A DNA stretch of 64,000 nt from Caballeronia hypogeia (GCF_001544875.2 NZ_FCOA02000005.1:124001-188000), one strand, 5' to 3'. Shown: positions 17,511 through 26,879, numbered from the stretch's first letter. Notes: generated by a model not told the origin, from the sequence alone. Numbers and translations: made by a program.

Positions 17511-18665
17511 TCAGCGCAGGCCGAGCCCGCGCGCGATCATGCCGCGCAGAATCTCGCGCGTGCCGCCGCGCAACGAGAACGACGGCGCGATATGCGTGAT
17601 GTAGGCGAGCGTGCGCAGCAGTTCGGCGGGCGGCGCGTGGTCACCTGCCTCGCTGGCGAGCAGGTCGGCGAGCACGTCCGGCAGCGTCTGCTCGAAGGTC
17701 GTGCCGAGATCCTTGGTGAGCGCGGCGACGGTCGCGGGACTCTCGCCCGCTTCGAGCTTCGCGACAATCGCGAGCGACATGGCCCGCAGTGTCGCGAGCG
17801 TCGCGATCAGGCGTCCCGCCGCGATGCGTTCGGCCTGCGTGAACGCGCCGCGCGCGCGCAGATGCCGCGCCCATTCGTTGAGCAGCACCACGCTCGAATA
17901 GATGCGTTCCGGCCCGCTGCGCTCGAAGGCGAGTTCGGCCGTGACCTGCTTCCATCCATCGCCTTCCTGGCCGATGATCGCGTCCTCGGGCAGTTGCACG
18001 TCGTCGAAGAAGACTTCGCAGAAGTGGTGGTCGCCGGTGAGATCCTCGATCGGCCGGATCGTCACGCCCGGCAGCGACAGGTCGACGATCACTTGCGACA
18101 AGCCCTTGTGACGATCCTCCGCCGTGCCCGACGTGCGCACCAGCGCGATCATGTAATGCGAGCGATACGCCTGCGTGGTCCAGATTTTCTGTCCGGTGAG
18201 GCTCCAGCCGTTCGCGTTGCGGCGCGCCTGCGTGCGCACGCTCGCGAGATCGGAGCCGGAATTCGGCTCGCTCATGCCGATGCAGAAAAACGCCTCGCCC
18301 CGGCAGATGCGCGGCAGATAGAACTGCCGTTGCGCGTCGCTGCCATAGCCGAGAATGAGCGGGCCGCTTTGCCGGTCCGCGATCCAGTGCGCGCCCACCG
18401 GCGCACCCGCGTTCAGCAGCTCCTCGATGATGACGAAGCGCGCGAACGGCCCGAGCGCCGCGCCGCCGTAGTCGCGCGGCAGCGTAAGGCCGAGCCAGCC
18501 GCGTTGGCCGAGCGCGCGGCTGAATTCGGCATCGAAGCCGATCCACGAGCGCGCGCGTTCGCTCGCCGGCAGGTCGGGGAGACGTTCGGCGAGAAAGGCG
18601 CGCACGTCCTGGCGCAGCGCTTCCGCCGTGGGGGGAATGCTCACGTAGTCGAGAGAGTCGATCAT
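17511..18665 (-). CDS. Acyl-CoA dehydrogenase, large (384-residue) subunit type
   Basis: All three domains are visible. An N-terminal helical domain is followed by the FAD-binding middle domain (FFCIGMSEPNSGSDLASVRT, about 128-147, then GQKIWTTQAY). The C-terminal helices end in SLRGGTREILRGMIARGLGL. The position of the MCAD catalytic Glu is Gly here (GGT instead of EGT), so the base must lie elsewhere or in the partner subunit. ATG at 18665 begins the homology, but no clear Shine-Dalgarno precedes it. It would oxidise an acyl-CoA to the 2-enoyl-CoA together with the small subunit encoded next. Confidence 0.87.
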   Translation of the reverse strand: MIDSLDYVSIPPTAEALRQDVRAFLAERLPDLPASERARSWIGFDAEFSRALGQRGWLGLTLPRDYGGAALGPFARFVIIEELLNAGAPVGAHWIADRQSGPLILGYGSDAQRQFYLPRICRGEAFFCIGMSEPNSGSDLASVRTQARRNANGWSLTGQKIWTTQAYRSHYMIALVRTSGTAEDRHKGLSQVIVDLSLPGVTIRPIEDLTGDHHFCEVFFDDVQLPEDAIIGQEGDGWKQVTAELAFERSGPERIYSSVVLLNEWARHLRARGAFTQAERIAAGRLIATLATLRAMSLAIVAKLEAGESPATVAALTKDLGTTFEQTLPDVLADLLASEAGDHAPPAELLRTLAYITHIAPSFSLRGGTREILRGMIARGLGLR

Positions 18666-18690
18666 CGAAAGTTGGCTATGCGCTTGTGGT

Positions 18691-19914
18691 TCAGATGACG
18701 CGTTCGGCGGCGAGGCGTTCGATCGCGGCGTCGTCGAGACGCAAAAGGTCTTGCAGCACCGCGCGCGTGTGCTCGCCCAGCACCGGCGGCGGATAGCGAT
18801 ATTCCACCGGCGTCCCGGAAAGCCGCATGGGGCTCGCAACGAGCGGCACGCTGCCCGCCACCGGATGCTCCATCGCGATGCGCACGTTGCGCGCGATCAC
18901 CTGAGGGTCGCGGAACACGCGTTCCAGATCGTTGATCGGCCCGCACGGCACGCTCGCGGCCTCCAGCCGCGCGACCCAGTCGTCGGTGGTGCGTTGTGTG
19001 GTCAGGCCGCGCAGGGTCTGGATCAGCGAGTCGCGGTTGTGCACGCGTGCTTCGTTGCTCGCGTAGCGCGGGTCCGTGCCGAGTTCGGGCCGGCCGAGCG
19101 CTGCGCACAGGCGCGCGAACTGGCCATCGTTGCCGACGGCGATGATCATGTCGCCATCGGCGGTCGGGAAATCCTGATACGGCACGACGTTCGGATGCGC
19201 GTTGCCCATGCGCTTCGGCGCGACGCCTGTGTGCAGATAGTTCATCGCCTGATTGGCGAGACACGCGACGCCCACGTCGAGCAGGCTCATGTCGATATGC
19301 TGGCCTTCGCCGTGCTCGCCCCGATGCGAGATCGCCGCCAGAATCGCGATGGCCGCGTAGAGGCCCGTCATCACATCGGTGAGCGCGACGCCGACCTTGA
19401 GCGGTCCCTCGCCGTCTTCGCCGTCGCGCCGGCCCGTCACGCTCATCAGGCCGCCGAGTCCCTGAATCAGGAAGTCGTAGCCCGCGCGTTGCGCATACGG
19501 ACCGGTCTGCCCGAAGCCGGTGATCGAGCAATACACGAGACGCGGATTCACCTCGCGCAGCGTCGCGTAATCGAGGCCGTATTGCTTCAGGCCATCGACC
19601 TTGAAGTTTTCGATGAGCACGTCGGAATTGCGCGCGAGTTCGCGCACGAGCGCCTGGCCTTCGGGCTGCGTGAAATCGATCGTCACCGATTTCTTGTTGC
19701 GGTTCGTGCACATGAAGTACGCGGATTCGCGCGTCGCGTCGCCCTGCGCGTTTTTCACGTAGGGCGGCGCCCAGGTGCGCGTGTCGTCGCCCGCGCCGGG
19801 ACGCTCGACCTTGATGACGTCCGCGCCGAGGTCGCCCAGAATCTGCGAGGCCCAGGGCCCGGCGAGCACGCGCGACAAATCCAGCACGCGAAGTTGCGAT
19901 AACGATCCAGCCAT
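18691..19914 (-). CDS. Class III (CaiB/BaiF) CoA-transferase
   Basis: This 407-residue protein begins with the family motif LSQLRVLDLSRVLAGPWASQ. It contains the catalytic Asp in VALTDVMTGLYAA (about residue 170). It has the glycine-rich ITGFGQTGPYAQRAGYDFLIQ region just before it. The family transfers CoA between carboxylates without a covalent anhydride of the class I type. In this operon it should activate the acid produced by the aldehyde dehydrogenase. GGAG lies 10 bp before the ATG at 19914. Confidence 0.92.
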   Translation of the reverse strand: MAGSLSQLRVLDLSRVLAGPWASQILGDLGADVIKVERPGAGDDTRTWAPPYVKNAQGDATRESAYFMCTNRNKKSVTIDFTQPEGQALVRELARNSDVLIENFKVDGLKQYGLDYATLREVNPRLVYCSITGFGQTGPYAQRAGYDFLIQGLGGLMSVTGRRDGEDGEGPLKVGVALTDVMTGLYAAIAILAAISHRGEHGEGQHIDMSLLDVGVACLANQAMNYLHTGVAPKRMGNAHPNVVPYQDFPTADGDMIIAVGNDGQFARLCAALGRPELGTDPRYASNEARVHNRDSLIQTLRGLTTQRTTDDWVARLEAASVPCGPINDLERVFRDPQVIARNVRIAMEHPVAGSVPLVASPMRLSGTPVEYRYPPPVLGEHTRAVLQDLLRLDDAAIERLAAERVI

Positions 19915-19948
19915 GTTCAGGCGTCTCCGTGTTGCATGCTTCCCGCGC

Positions 19949-21397
19949 TCAAAGCTCGCAGCGGGTATAGGCGGTTTTTGTCGTGGTGTAGAAGTCGAGC
20001 GCGTCGTGTCCCTGTTCGCGCGGGCCATACGATGAATTGCTTAAGCCCCCGAACGGCACGTGATAGTCGAGCCCGCTCGTGCCCAGGTTGACCTTGACGA
20101 CGCCCGCGTGTGCGTTGCGCCGGAAGTGATTCGCATGCTTCAGGTTGTTCGTGCAGATGCCGGCGGTCAGGCCGAACTCGGTGTCGTTCGAGAGCGCGAG
20201 CGCTTCGTCGTAATCGCGCGCGGCCTGCACGACCGCCACCGGCCCGAAGATTTCCTCGCGCGCAATGCGCATGCCGGGCGTCACGTCCGTGAACAGCGCG
20301 GGCTGCAGATAATGGCCGGGCGTCGCGCGTTCGAGCGCCGCGCCGCCGAAGCGAAGACGCGCGCCTTCGCGCTTTCCGATATCGATGTAATCGAGATCCT
20401 TCTGCCATTGCGCGGCGCTCACCACCGGACCGATGTCCGTGCCATCGGCGAGCGCATGACCGATCTTCAGACGTTCTAACCGCTCGATCAGACGCGCGAC
20501 GAAACGCTCGCGAATGCCATCGGTGACGATCAGTCGCGACGAAGCCGTGCAACGCTGACCCGTCGAATAGAACGCGCCGTTGAGCGCGCATTCGACGGCG
20601 AGTTCGAGGTCGGCGTCATCGAGCACGACGAGCGGGTTCTTGCCGCCGAGTTCGAGTTGCAGCTTTTTCATCGGCGTCGAGGCGATGCCCGCCATGCCCA
20701 CCTTGCGGCCCGTATCCAGCGACCCGGTGAACGACAGCGCCGCGACATCCGCATGGCCGGCGAGCGCGCCGCCCGCCGCGCCGGCGCCGATCACGAGATT
20801 GAGCACGCCCTTCGGCAAACCCGCGCGCTGCAGGATATCGACGAGCATCCACGCCGAGCCGGGCACGAGCTCCGATGGCTTGAACACCACCGTATTGCCC
20901 GCCGCGAGCGCTGGCGCGATCTTCCACGCGGGAATGGCGATCGGGAAATTCCACGGCGTGACGATGCCCACGACGCCGAGCGGCTCGCGCGTCACGTCGA
21001 TCTCGCTGTCGCCGGCGAGTCCCGCGAACTTCCGGCCATCGAGACGCAGCGCTTCGGCCGCCGTGAACGCGAGCACCTGCGCCGCGCGTCCGACTTCGCC
21101 GATGGCTTCCGGCAAGGTCTTGCCTTCCTCGCTCGCAAGCAGATGGCCGAGTTCGGTCTTGCGCGCGAATACTTCATCGCTCGCGCGCCGCAGGATGTCG
21201 TGACGCAGTTGCGGCGCGCTCTTCGACCACGCGGGGAACGCGGCGCGCGCGGCGGCGACGGCGTCGTTCACATCCGTTGCATCGCCGAACGCGTATTCGC
21301 CGATACGCTCGCGCGTGTCCGAAGGATTGATGTTGTCGAGCCACGATCGAGTCGTGACTTCCTCGCCGCCGATCCAGTGTCCGAAGCGCGTTTTCAT
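19949..21397 (-). CDS. NAD(P)-dependent aldehyde dehydrogenase
   Basis: This 482-residue enzyme has the catalytic Cys in STGQRCTASS (about residue 282). The general-base Glu is in LQLELGGKNP (about 248), and TPWNFPIAIPAWK lies in the cofactor domain. The FGGLSNSSYGPREQG C-terminal motif resembles 2,5-dioxovalerate and succinate-semialdehyde dehydrogenases, but context suggests the aldehyde released by the ThDP enzyme. Its ATG overlaps the stop of that upstream gene by four bases (ATGA), indicating tight translational coupling of the two steps. Confidence 0.92.
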   Translation of the reverse strand: MKTRFGHWIGGEEVTTRSWLDNINPSDTRERIGEYAFGDATDVNDAVAAARAAFPAWSKSAPQLRHDILRRASDEVFARKTELGHLLASEEGKTLPEAIGEVGRAAQVLAFTAAEALRLDGRKFAGLAGDSEIDVTREPLGVVGIVTPWNFPIAIPAWKIAPALAAGNTVVFKPSELVPGSAWMLVDILQRAGLPKGVLNLVIGAGAAGGALAGHADVAALSFTGSLDTGRKVGMAGIASTPMKKLQLELGGKNPLVVLDDADLELAVECALNGAFYSTGQRCTASSRLIVTDGIRERFVARLIERLERLKIGHALADGTDIGPVVSAAQWQKDLDYIDIGKREGARLRFGGAALERATPGHYLQPALFTDVTPGMRIAREEIFGPVAVVQAARDYDEALALSNDTEFGLTAGICTNNLKHANHFRRNAHAGVVKVNLGTSGLDYHVPFGGLSNSSYGPREQGHDALDFYTTTKTAYTRCEL

Positions 21398-23106
21398 CGG
21401 CTTGGCTCCGCTTTCGCGGCATCCGCCGCCGCCAGCGCGGTCGCGCGGAGCGTGGCGAGCGATGCATTCGGCGTGATGGCTTCGGGGTCGATCAGGCAAT
21501 GCAGGATCGCGGGCCGTCCCGACGCCAGCGCGCGCTCGAACGCGGGCGCGAACTGCGCGGTGCTCTCGACGCGTTCGCCGTATCCGCCGAACGCGGTGGC
21601 ATAGGCGGCGAAGTCCGGATTGCGCAGCATGGTCGCGGCGACGCGCCCCGGATAGGTCTTCTCCTGATGCATGCGGATGGTGCCGTACATGCCGTTATCG
21701 ACCACCACGACGATGATCGGCAGATCGTATTGCACGGCGGTGGCGAATTCCTGGCCGTTCATCAGGAAGCAGCCGTCGCCGGCGAACGCGACGACCGTGC
21801 GTTGCGGATAGAGCCGTTTCGCGGCCACCGCGGCGGGCGTGCCGTAGCCCATCGAGCCGGAGGTCGGCGCGAGTTGCGTGCCGAACTGGCGGAAACGGAA
21901 GAAGCGATGCAGCCACGTCGCGTAATTGCCCGCGCCGTTGCAGAGAATCGCGTCGGCGGGAAGCTGCGCCTGGAGCCACGCGACGACGTGCGCCATCTGC
22001 AACGCGCCGGGCGATTCGATCGCTTGCGGATCGCTCCATTTTTCGTAGGCGGCGCGGGCTTCGCGCGTGATATCCGTCCACGCTGCTGGCGCCGATGGTT
22101 CGAGCCGCGCGGCCGCCTCGGCGAAGCGCGTGACCGATGCGTGGATCGCGAGATCGGGCTGATACACGCGGCCGAGTTCGCCCGCATCGGCGTGAACGTG
22201 CACGAGCTTCTGCACCGGATCGGGCATGCGCAGCAGCGTGTAGCCCTGGCTCGCGACTTCGGAAAGACGCGCGCCGACGAGCAGGATCAGATCGGCGTCG
22301 GTGAAGCGTTGCAGCAGCTTCGGATTCGGCCCGAGCCCGAGATCGCCGATGAAGTTCGGATGATCGGCGGGAAACAGCATCTGCCGTCTGAATGACACCG
22401 CGACCGGCAAGTCGAAGCGCTCGGCGAACCGTACAAAATCGCTCACCGCCTGCGCGTCCCAGCCGCTTCCGCCCAGCAGCGCGACGGGCCGCGTCGCGCT
22501 GGCCAGCATGCTTCGGAGCGCGGCCATGTCGTGCGCGCCGGGATGCGTGACGAGCGGCTCGAAGGGGCGCGCGTCGTGCGCGTCGGCGAGTTCGACCAGC
22601 ATGTCTTCCGGCAGCGCGATCACGACAGGCCCGGGACGTCCGGAGGTCGCCACATGGAACGCGCGCTGCACGATTTCCGGAATGCGTTGTGCGTCGTCGA
22701 TTTCGGTGGCCCACTTCGCCATGGTGCCGAACACCGCGCGATAGTCGAGTTCCTGAAACGCGTCGCGACCCCGCGCGCTGCGCTCTATCTGGCCGACGAA
22801 CAGGATCATCGGCGTCGAATCCTGCTGCGCGATGTGCACGCCATGCGACGCGTTGGTCGCGCCCGGCCCGCGCGTGACGAAGCACACGCCCGGCCGTCCG
22901 GTGAGCTTGCCGTGCGCTTCGGCCATCATCGCGGCGCCGCCTTCCTGACGGCACACCGTCACTTCGATGGGCGCGTCGTGGAGCGCGTCGAGCGCGGCGA
23001 GAAAGCTCTCGCCCGGCACGCAGAACACATGCTTCACGCCGTGCAGCGCGAGTTGATCGACGAGAATCTGCCCGCCGGTGCGGCGCTTGATCTGAATATC
23101 CTGCAT
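21394..23106 (-). CDS. ThDP-dependent 2-oxo acid decarboxylase/acetolactate-synthase-like enzyme
   Basis: This is a 570-residue, three-domain ThDP enzyme. The catalytic Glu sits in CRQEGGAAMMAEA (about residue 55). SGSMGYGTPAAVAAKRLYP leads into the ThDP/Mg motif AGDGCFLMNGQEFATAVQYDLPI, ending at VVDNGMYGT. It is annotated as acetolactate-synthase-like in many genomes. Coupled to an aldehyde dehydrogenase, and with no small regulatory subunit gene nearby, a simple decarboxylase producing an aldehyde is more likely (inference). ATG at 23106 has only a weak AGG upstream and lies 7 bp downstream of the tautomerase stop. Confidence 0.88.
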   Translation of the reverse strand: MQDIQIKRRTGGQILVDQLALHGVKHVFCVPGESFLAALDALHDAPIEVTVCRQEGGAAMMAEAHGKLTGRPGVCFVTRGPGATNASHGVHIAQQDSTPMILFVGQIERSARGRDAFQELDYRAVFGTMAKWATEIDDAQRIPEIVQRAFHVATSGRPGPVVIALPEDMLVELADAHDARPFEPLVTHPGAHDMAALRSMLASATRPVALLGGSGWDAQAVSDFVRFAERFDLPVAVSFRRQMLFPADHPNFIGDLGLGPNPKLLQRFTDADLILLVGARLSEVASQGYTLLRMPDPVQKLVHVHADAGELGRVYQPDLAIHASVTRFAEAAARLEPSAPAAWTDITREARAAYEKWSDPQAIESPGALQMAHVVAWLQAQLPADAILCNGAGNYATWLHRFFRFRQFGTQLAPTSGSMGYGTPAAVAAKRLYPQRTVVAFAGDGCFLMNGQEFATAVQYDLPIIVVVVDNGMYGTIRMHQEKTYPGRVAATMLRNPDFAAYATAFGGYGERVESTAQFAPAFERALASGRPAILHCLIDPEAITPNASLATLRATALAAADAAKAEPSR

Positions 23107-23113
23107 GGCGCGC

Positions 23114-23332
23114 CTATCGCTTTTCGTCCGTGGAAGGGGCCGCGCTCGACGGCCCGCTCTTGACCTTGCCCGCGGCCGCGAAGTGACGCGGCGGCACTTC
23201 GTAGATCATGATGCGCACGCTTTCGCGCGGCGTCGACGTGGTGCGATGAATCGCTTCGGTTACCTCATGGAACATCGCTTCTTTCTGTTCGTCGCTGCGG
23301 CCTTCGATCATCGTGATCTGGACGATGGGCAT
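23114..23332 (-). CDS. 4-oxalocrotonate tautomerase family protein
   Basis: This 72-residue protein begins Met-Pro, giving the N-terminal catalytic Pro1 after Met removal, followed by the family strand IVQITMIEGR and the helix SDEQKEAMFHEVTEAIHRTT. The conserved Arg of the GRSDEQK turn is present. The family catalyses enol-keto tautomerisation of 2-oxo acids and works as a hexamer. Its place just before the ThDP enzyme suggests that it converts the dienol or enol product to the 2-oxo form. GAGGA lies 9 bp before the ATG. Confidence 0.9.
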   Translation of the reverse strand: MPIVQITMIEGRSDEQKEAMFHEVTEAIHRTTSTPRESVRIMIYEVPPRHFAAAGKVKSGPSSAAPSTDEKR

Positions 23333-23366
23333 GGTCTGAGTCCTCGAAGAATGGCAAAGAGATGAG

Positions 23367-24224
23367 TCAATGGCCGCAGAACTGCGCGGCCGCGCCGAGT
23401 GAGGGCGCCTGATACAGAAGCAGGTTCGCGGCGTCGCGGACTTTCTCGCCGCATTCGCTCGTGCGCGCTTCGTCGAAATCGCGCGTGAGGCCGGTCATCA
23501 CGAGACAGCCCGCGTGCGTGCCGGTCCAGGTCCCGACCGGCGCGCCGATCGCCGTGATGCCCACGCGCTGTTCGTCGCGCCCGACCACATAGCCGCGTTC
23601 GGCCGAGCGTTCGAGGTCCGCGCGCAAGTCGCTCCATGCGCTCAGCGTGTGCGGCGTCCATGCGGCATACGGTTCGGGGCCGAGCAGCGCGCGCCGTTCG
23701 TCGTCGGTGAGACCGAGCAGCAGGGACTTGCCCGCGCCGCTGCCGTGGAGCGGTCCGCGCAGCCAGGTGCCGTAGAACGGGCTGAGCGAGCCCGGCGTCT
23801 GCGCGATCTCGACCACCATCCGCTCCGCGCCGATGAACAGAATGAACACCACGGTCTGTTGCAACTCATTGGCCAGTTCGCGCAGCACCGGCGAAGTTTC
23901 GCGCCGCAACTGCTCGACCGGATGCAGCAGCGCGAGCGGATGAATCGCCTTGGGCGAGGGCGAGTAGCGCCTGGCGAGCGCGTGGCGCACGATGAAGCCG
24001 CCTTCCTCCAGCGCGCGCAGCAGCCTGAGCGTGGTGCTCTGGTCGAGATGAGAAAGGCCCGCGATCTCCGCGAGCGTGAGCGGCACGCGCGCGGCGAGCA
24101 TCGTGTCGAGCACGGCGAAGCCGCGCGCGAGGGTGCCGACGAGCGCATCGCGGGGCGGCTCGACCGGACTCGGGTCGGCGCTCGCGCGAGTGCGGGCGGG
24201 AAGGGTCTGGACCGTTCGGTTCAC
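23367..24224 (-). CDS. IclR family transcriptional regulator
   Basis: This 285-residue protein has a winged helix at about 30-95 (DQSTTLRLLRALEEGG recognition helix). The effector domain has GAERMVVEIAQ and LHGSGAGKSLLLGL segments and ends AAAQFCGH. Start is GTG at 24224; no internal ATG gives a full helix-turn-helix. It is embedded as the second gene of the nine-gene operon, so it should control its own operon and perhaps the divergent ABC genes. It is a paralogue of the IclR protein at 14803-15666. Confidence 0.92.
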   Translation of the reverse strand: MNRTVQTLPARTRASADPSPVEPPRDALVGTLARGFAVLDTMLAARVPLTLAEIAGLSHLDQSTTLRLLRALEEGGFIVRHALARRYSPSPKAIHPLALLHPVEQLRRETSPVLRELANELQQTVVFILFIGAERMVVEIAQTPGSLSPFYGTWLRGPLHGSGAGKSLLLGLTDDERRALLGPEPYAAWTPHTLSAWSDLRADLERSAERGYVVGRDEQRVGITAIGAPVGTWTGTHAGCLVMTGLTRDFDEARTSECGEKVRDAANLLLYQAPSLGAAAQFCGH

Positions 24225-24246
24225 GAAGGGCTCGGCGCAGGAAGGC

Positions 24247-25374
24247 TCAGTTGCGTTCGTCGAGCACGGGCGAGCCGACGCGCATCGACTCGAGCCTGTC
24301 CCAGTCGAATTCGAAGCCGACGCCCGGGCCCGTGGGCATGGGGGCGTGGCCCTTTTCGTCGAGCGTCACCTTCTGACGGAACAGCGGCTCGAACCACGGG
24401 AACGACTCGCAATACATGCCGTGACGCGACGAAGCGACGATATGCATGCTGTGCTCGGTGAAGATGTGCGGCGACACCGGGACGTCACGCGCGGCGAGAT
24501 AGTCGGTGGCCTTGCGCATTTCCGTATAGCCGCCCATGCGCTGCAGGTCCGGCATCATGATGTCGGCGGCGCGCGCCTCCACCATGCGGCGCACGCCATA
24601 GCGCGTGTATTCGGTCTCGCCGCTCGCGATGGCTGTATCGAGCGCGGCCGCGAGCGCCGCGTTGCCCGCGTCGTCCCAGGTGGGCAGCGGCTCCTCGAAC
24701 CACACCAGGTTGAAGCGTTCCAGCTCGCGCCCGAGGCGAATCGCCTTGTCCGGCGTGAGTCCCTGATTCGCATCGACCATCAGCGCGATGTCGTCGCCGA
24801 TCGCCGCGCGCACGCATTCGACGCGCTTCACGTCGTCCTGCCAGCGCGCCGAACCCAGGCGCAGTTTCATCGCCTTGAAGCCTTGTTCGAGGAACGCGCG
24901 CGCCTCGGCTTCCAGTTCGGCCTGCGTGTGCGACAGCCACAGGCCGCCGCTCGCGTAGATCGGCACGCTCGAGCGGCACGCGCCGAACAGTTGATAGAGC
25001 GGCCGGTTCGCGGCCTTGCCGATCACGTCCCAGCAGGCGACATCGAACGGCGTCAGCGAGATCACCGCGATGCCGGCCTGCCCGTAGAAGTTGAGCGAGC
25101 GGAACGCCTCGGCCCACAGCGCTTCGACATCGTGCGGGTCGCGTCCCACGTAATGCGACTTGAGCGAGCGCGCGAGCGCGGCGATGGACTGCATGCGCTC
25201 GATGTCGAAGCAGAACGCATAGCCTTCGCCGCTCACGCCCGCATCCGTATGCACCGTGACCAGCAACGCCGCGACGTGATCGAAACGATGAATGGCCGTG
25301 GCCTGCGGGCGCTCGAGGGGCAGCTTGACGACAGCCAGGTCGATGTCGGTAATGCGCATGGCGGGGTTCGGCAC
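24247..25374 (-). CDS. Mandelate racemase/muconate lactonizing enzyme family protein
   Basis: This 375-residue enzyme has metal ligands in LMVDANQGL (Asp), WFEEPLP (Glu) and SGETEYTR (Glu). The Lys strand reads MKLRLG, and a His is in SPHIFTEHS, so the mandelate-racemase-type Lys/His layout is largely kept (KxR rather than KxK). I place the start at GTG 25374, where AGGAGG sits 8 bp upstream; the ATG at 25359 is 23 bp from that site. It is the first gene of the long minus-strand operon, so it probably acts on the imported substrate. Confidence 0.87.
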   Translation of the reverse strand: MPNPAMRITDIDLAVVKLPLERPQATAIHRFDHVAALLVTVHTDAGVSGEGYAFCFDIERMQSIAALARSLKSHYVGRDPHDVEALWAEAFRSLNFYGQAGIAVISLTPFDVACWDVIGKAANRPLYQLFGACRSSVPIYASGGLWLSHTQAELEAEARAFLEQGFKAMKLRLGSARWQDDVKRVECVRAAIGDDIALMVDANQGLTPDKAIRLGRELERFNLVWFEEPLPTWDDAGNAALAAALDTAIASGETEYTRYGVRRMVEARAADIMMPDLQRMGGYTEMRKATDYLAARDVPVSPHIFTEHSMHIVASSRHGMYCESFPWFEPLFRQKVTLDEKGHAPMPTGPGVGFEFDWDRLESMRVGSPVLDERN

Positions 25375-25531
25375 AGCGGCTTCCTCCTGAGTGGTTGCAT
25401 TCAGTATCGACTTCAAATTCGGCGATAGCAATAAAAATTTCATTGGTCGAAAGTAAGTATTTTCCCGTCGCGATAAACACGCTATATGGAGCGAACCCGC
25501 CTTTCAGGGATTTCACGGATTCGCTCAGTGA

Positions 25532-25580
25532 TTGACATTAGGCAACTGCATACATATCGTTCAGTGCAAGAAAAGTTGCA
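25532..25580 (+). promoter_or_regulatory. Candidate promoter and operator of the ABC importer operon
   Basis: TTGACA at 25532-25537 and TATCGT at 25555-25560 are 17 bp apart, a reasonable sigma-70 promoter. Immediately downstream a palindrome tgcaa-N6-ttgca spans 25565-25580, which would cover the transcription start and suits a repressor. The binding-protein start follows at 25634. The same 259-bp gap must also hold the promoter of the divergent catabolic operon, which I could not define. Confidence 0.5.
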
Positions 25581-25633
25581 AAAGACAAAAGCGGAGTCAC
25601 CGACATCGGCAGTAAAGACATCAAGGAGACAGC

Positions 25634-26833
25634 ATGTCCGGACGGGATCAGTGGCAGGCAGGAGTGCGGCGCGCGTTGGTGGGCGCCGTGCTGGGATGCG
25701 GCGCGTTGAGCATGAGCGCCTTCGCGGCGGATTCGGGCCCGATCAAGATCGGCTGGCTCTCGTCGCTCACGGGGCCGCTTTCTTCGGCGGCGAGCGCGGA
25801 GAATCAGGGCGTGCAGTTCGCCGTCGAGCAGATCAACGCGGCGGGCGGCATCAACGGGCGCAAGATCGAGCTGATTACGCGCGACACGGCGGGCGATCCG
25901 ACCAAGGCCGTGAACTATGCGAACCAGTTGATCTTCAGCGAGAAAGTGGCGTTCGTGATCGGGCCGGTGAACTCGGGCGAATCGCTCGCGACAGTGCCGG
26001 TGGTGGCGCGCTCGGGCACGCCTAATCTCGTCATCAGCACGGTCGATGAGCTGACCGATCCGAAGAAGTACCCGCGCGCGTTCCGCGTCATCAATACCAA
26101 CGAACAGTGGCTCAACGCCGCGAACGACTACGCGCTCAACACGCTCAAGAAGAAGAAAGTCGCGATCATCGGCGACACCAGCGGCTATGGCACCAGCACG
26201 GCCAAGCGCGCGACGCAACTGCTCGCGGCGCGCGGCATCACGCCGGTGTACAGCGTGCTGGTCGATCCGAACCAGACGAGCCTGAATGACGAGATGAGCA
26301 AGGCGCGCGCGGCGGGGGCCGATGTGGTCATGCCGTGGTCGGCGGCGACCGGGCTGCTCGCGCGCATTCTCAACGCGCGCGGCGATCTCGGCTGGAACGT
26401 GCCGGTGGTGGGCCATCCGGCGATCATGGGCACGCCCATCCGCGCGCTGCTCAACAAACCCGAATACTGGACCAACACCTATTCGGTCGGCTATGCGTCG
26501 ACGACCTATGACACGGGCGGCAAGCTTCCGCCCGCCACCACGAAGCTGATGCAGGAGATCACGCCGCGTCTGGGCGGCAAGATCGACTTCACGTTCTGGT
26601 GGGTCGCGATGGGCTACGACACCGTGAAGCTCGCCGAGCAGGCCATCAAGAAGGCCGGTTCCACGGATCCGGCCGCGCTGCAAAAGGCGCTCGAAGGCCT
26701 GAGCAACTATCCGGGCGTCTATGCGAGCTACACCTACGGCCCGGCGCAGCGCAACGGATTCCCGGACGCGGGCATCGAGATGACGAAGGCGGACACGTTC
26801 AAGGACGGCAGCTTCCAGCGCGCGCCCAACTGA
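25634..26833 (+). CDS. Periplasmic substrate-binding protein of a branched-chain-type ABC importer
   Basis: This 399-residue protein has a signal peptide with cleavage near residue 31 (SAFA then AD). A type I periplasmic binding fold follows, beginning IKIGWLSSLTGPLSSAA and continuing with GGINGRKIELITRDTAGDP, the standard LivJ-like pattern. GGAG lies 7 bp before the ATG. It is the first gene of a complete five-gene importer. Because the operon is divergent from a CoA-dependent catabolic operon, its ligand is more likely an organic acid than an amino acid (inference). Confidence 0.92.
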   Translation: MSGRDQWQAGVRRALVGAVLGCGALSMSAFAADSGPIKIGWLSSLTGPLSSAASAENQGVQFAVEQINAAGGINGRKIELITRDTAGDPTKAVNYANQLIFSEKVAFVIGPVNSGESLATVPVVARSGTPNLVISTVDELTDPKKYPRAFRVINTNEQWLNAANDYALNTLKKKKVAIIGDTSGYGTSTAKRATQLLAARGITPVYSVLVDPNQTSLNDEMSKARAAGADVVMPWSAATGLLARILNARGDLGWNVPVVGHPAIMGTPIRALLNKPEYWTNTYSVGYASTTYDTGGKLPPATTKLMQEITPRLGGKIDFTFWWVAMGYDTVKLAEQAIKKAGSTDPAALQKALEGLSNYPGVYASYTYGPAQRNGFPDAGIEMTKADTFKDGSFQRAPN

Positions 26834-26879
26834 AGCGCGCTCAAGCGAACAGGAACCGGGACAGGAGACAGATGAGGAG

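Noticed and set aside
16437..18698. Plus-strand open frame of about 750 codons opposite the acyl-CoA dehydrogenase genes
   Set aside because: Composition is Arg/Ala/His-rich with no hydrophobic core, and it is antisense to three convincing enzymes; a high-GC artefact.
21394..23106. Biosynthetic acetolactate synthase large subunit
   Set aside because: No small regulatory subunit gene follows, and the gene overlaps an aldehyde dehydrogenase gene inside a catabolic operon; a decarboxylase role fits better.
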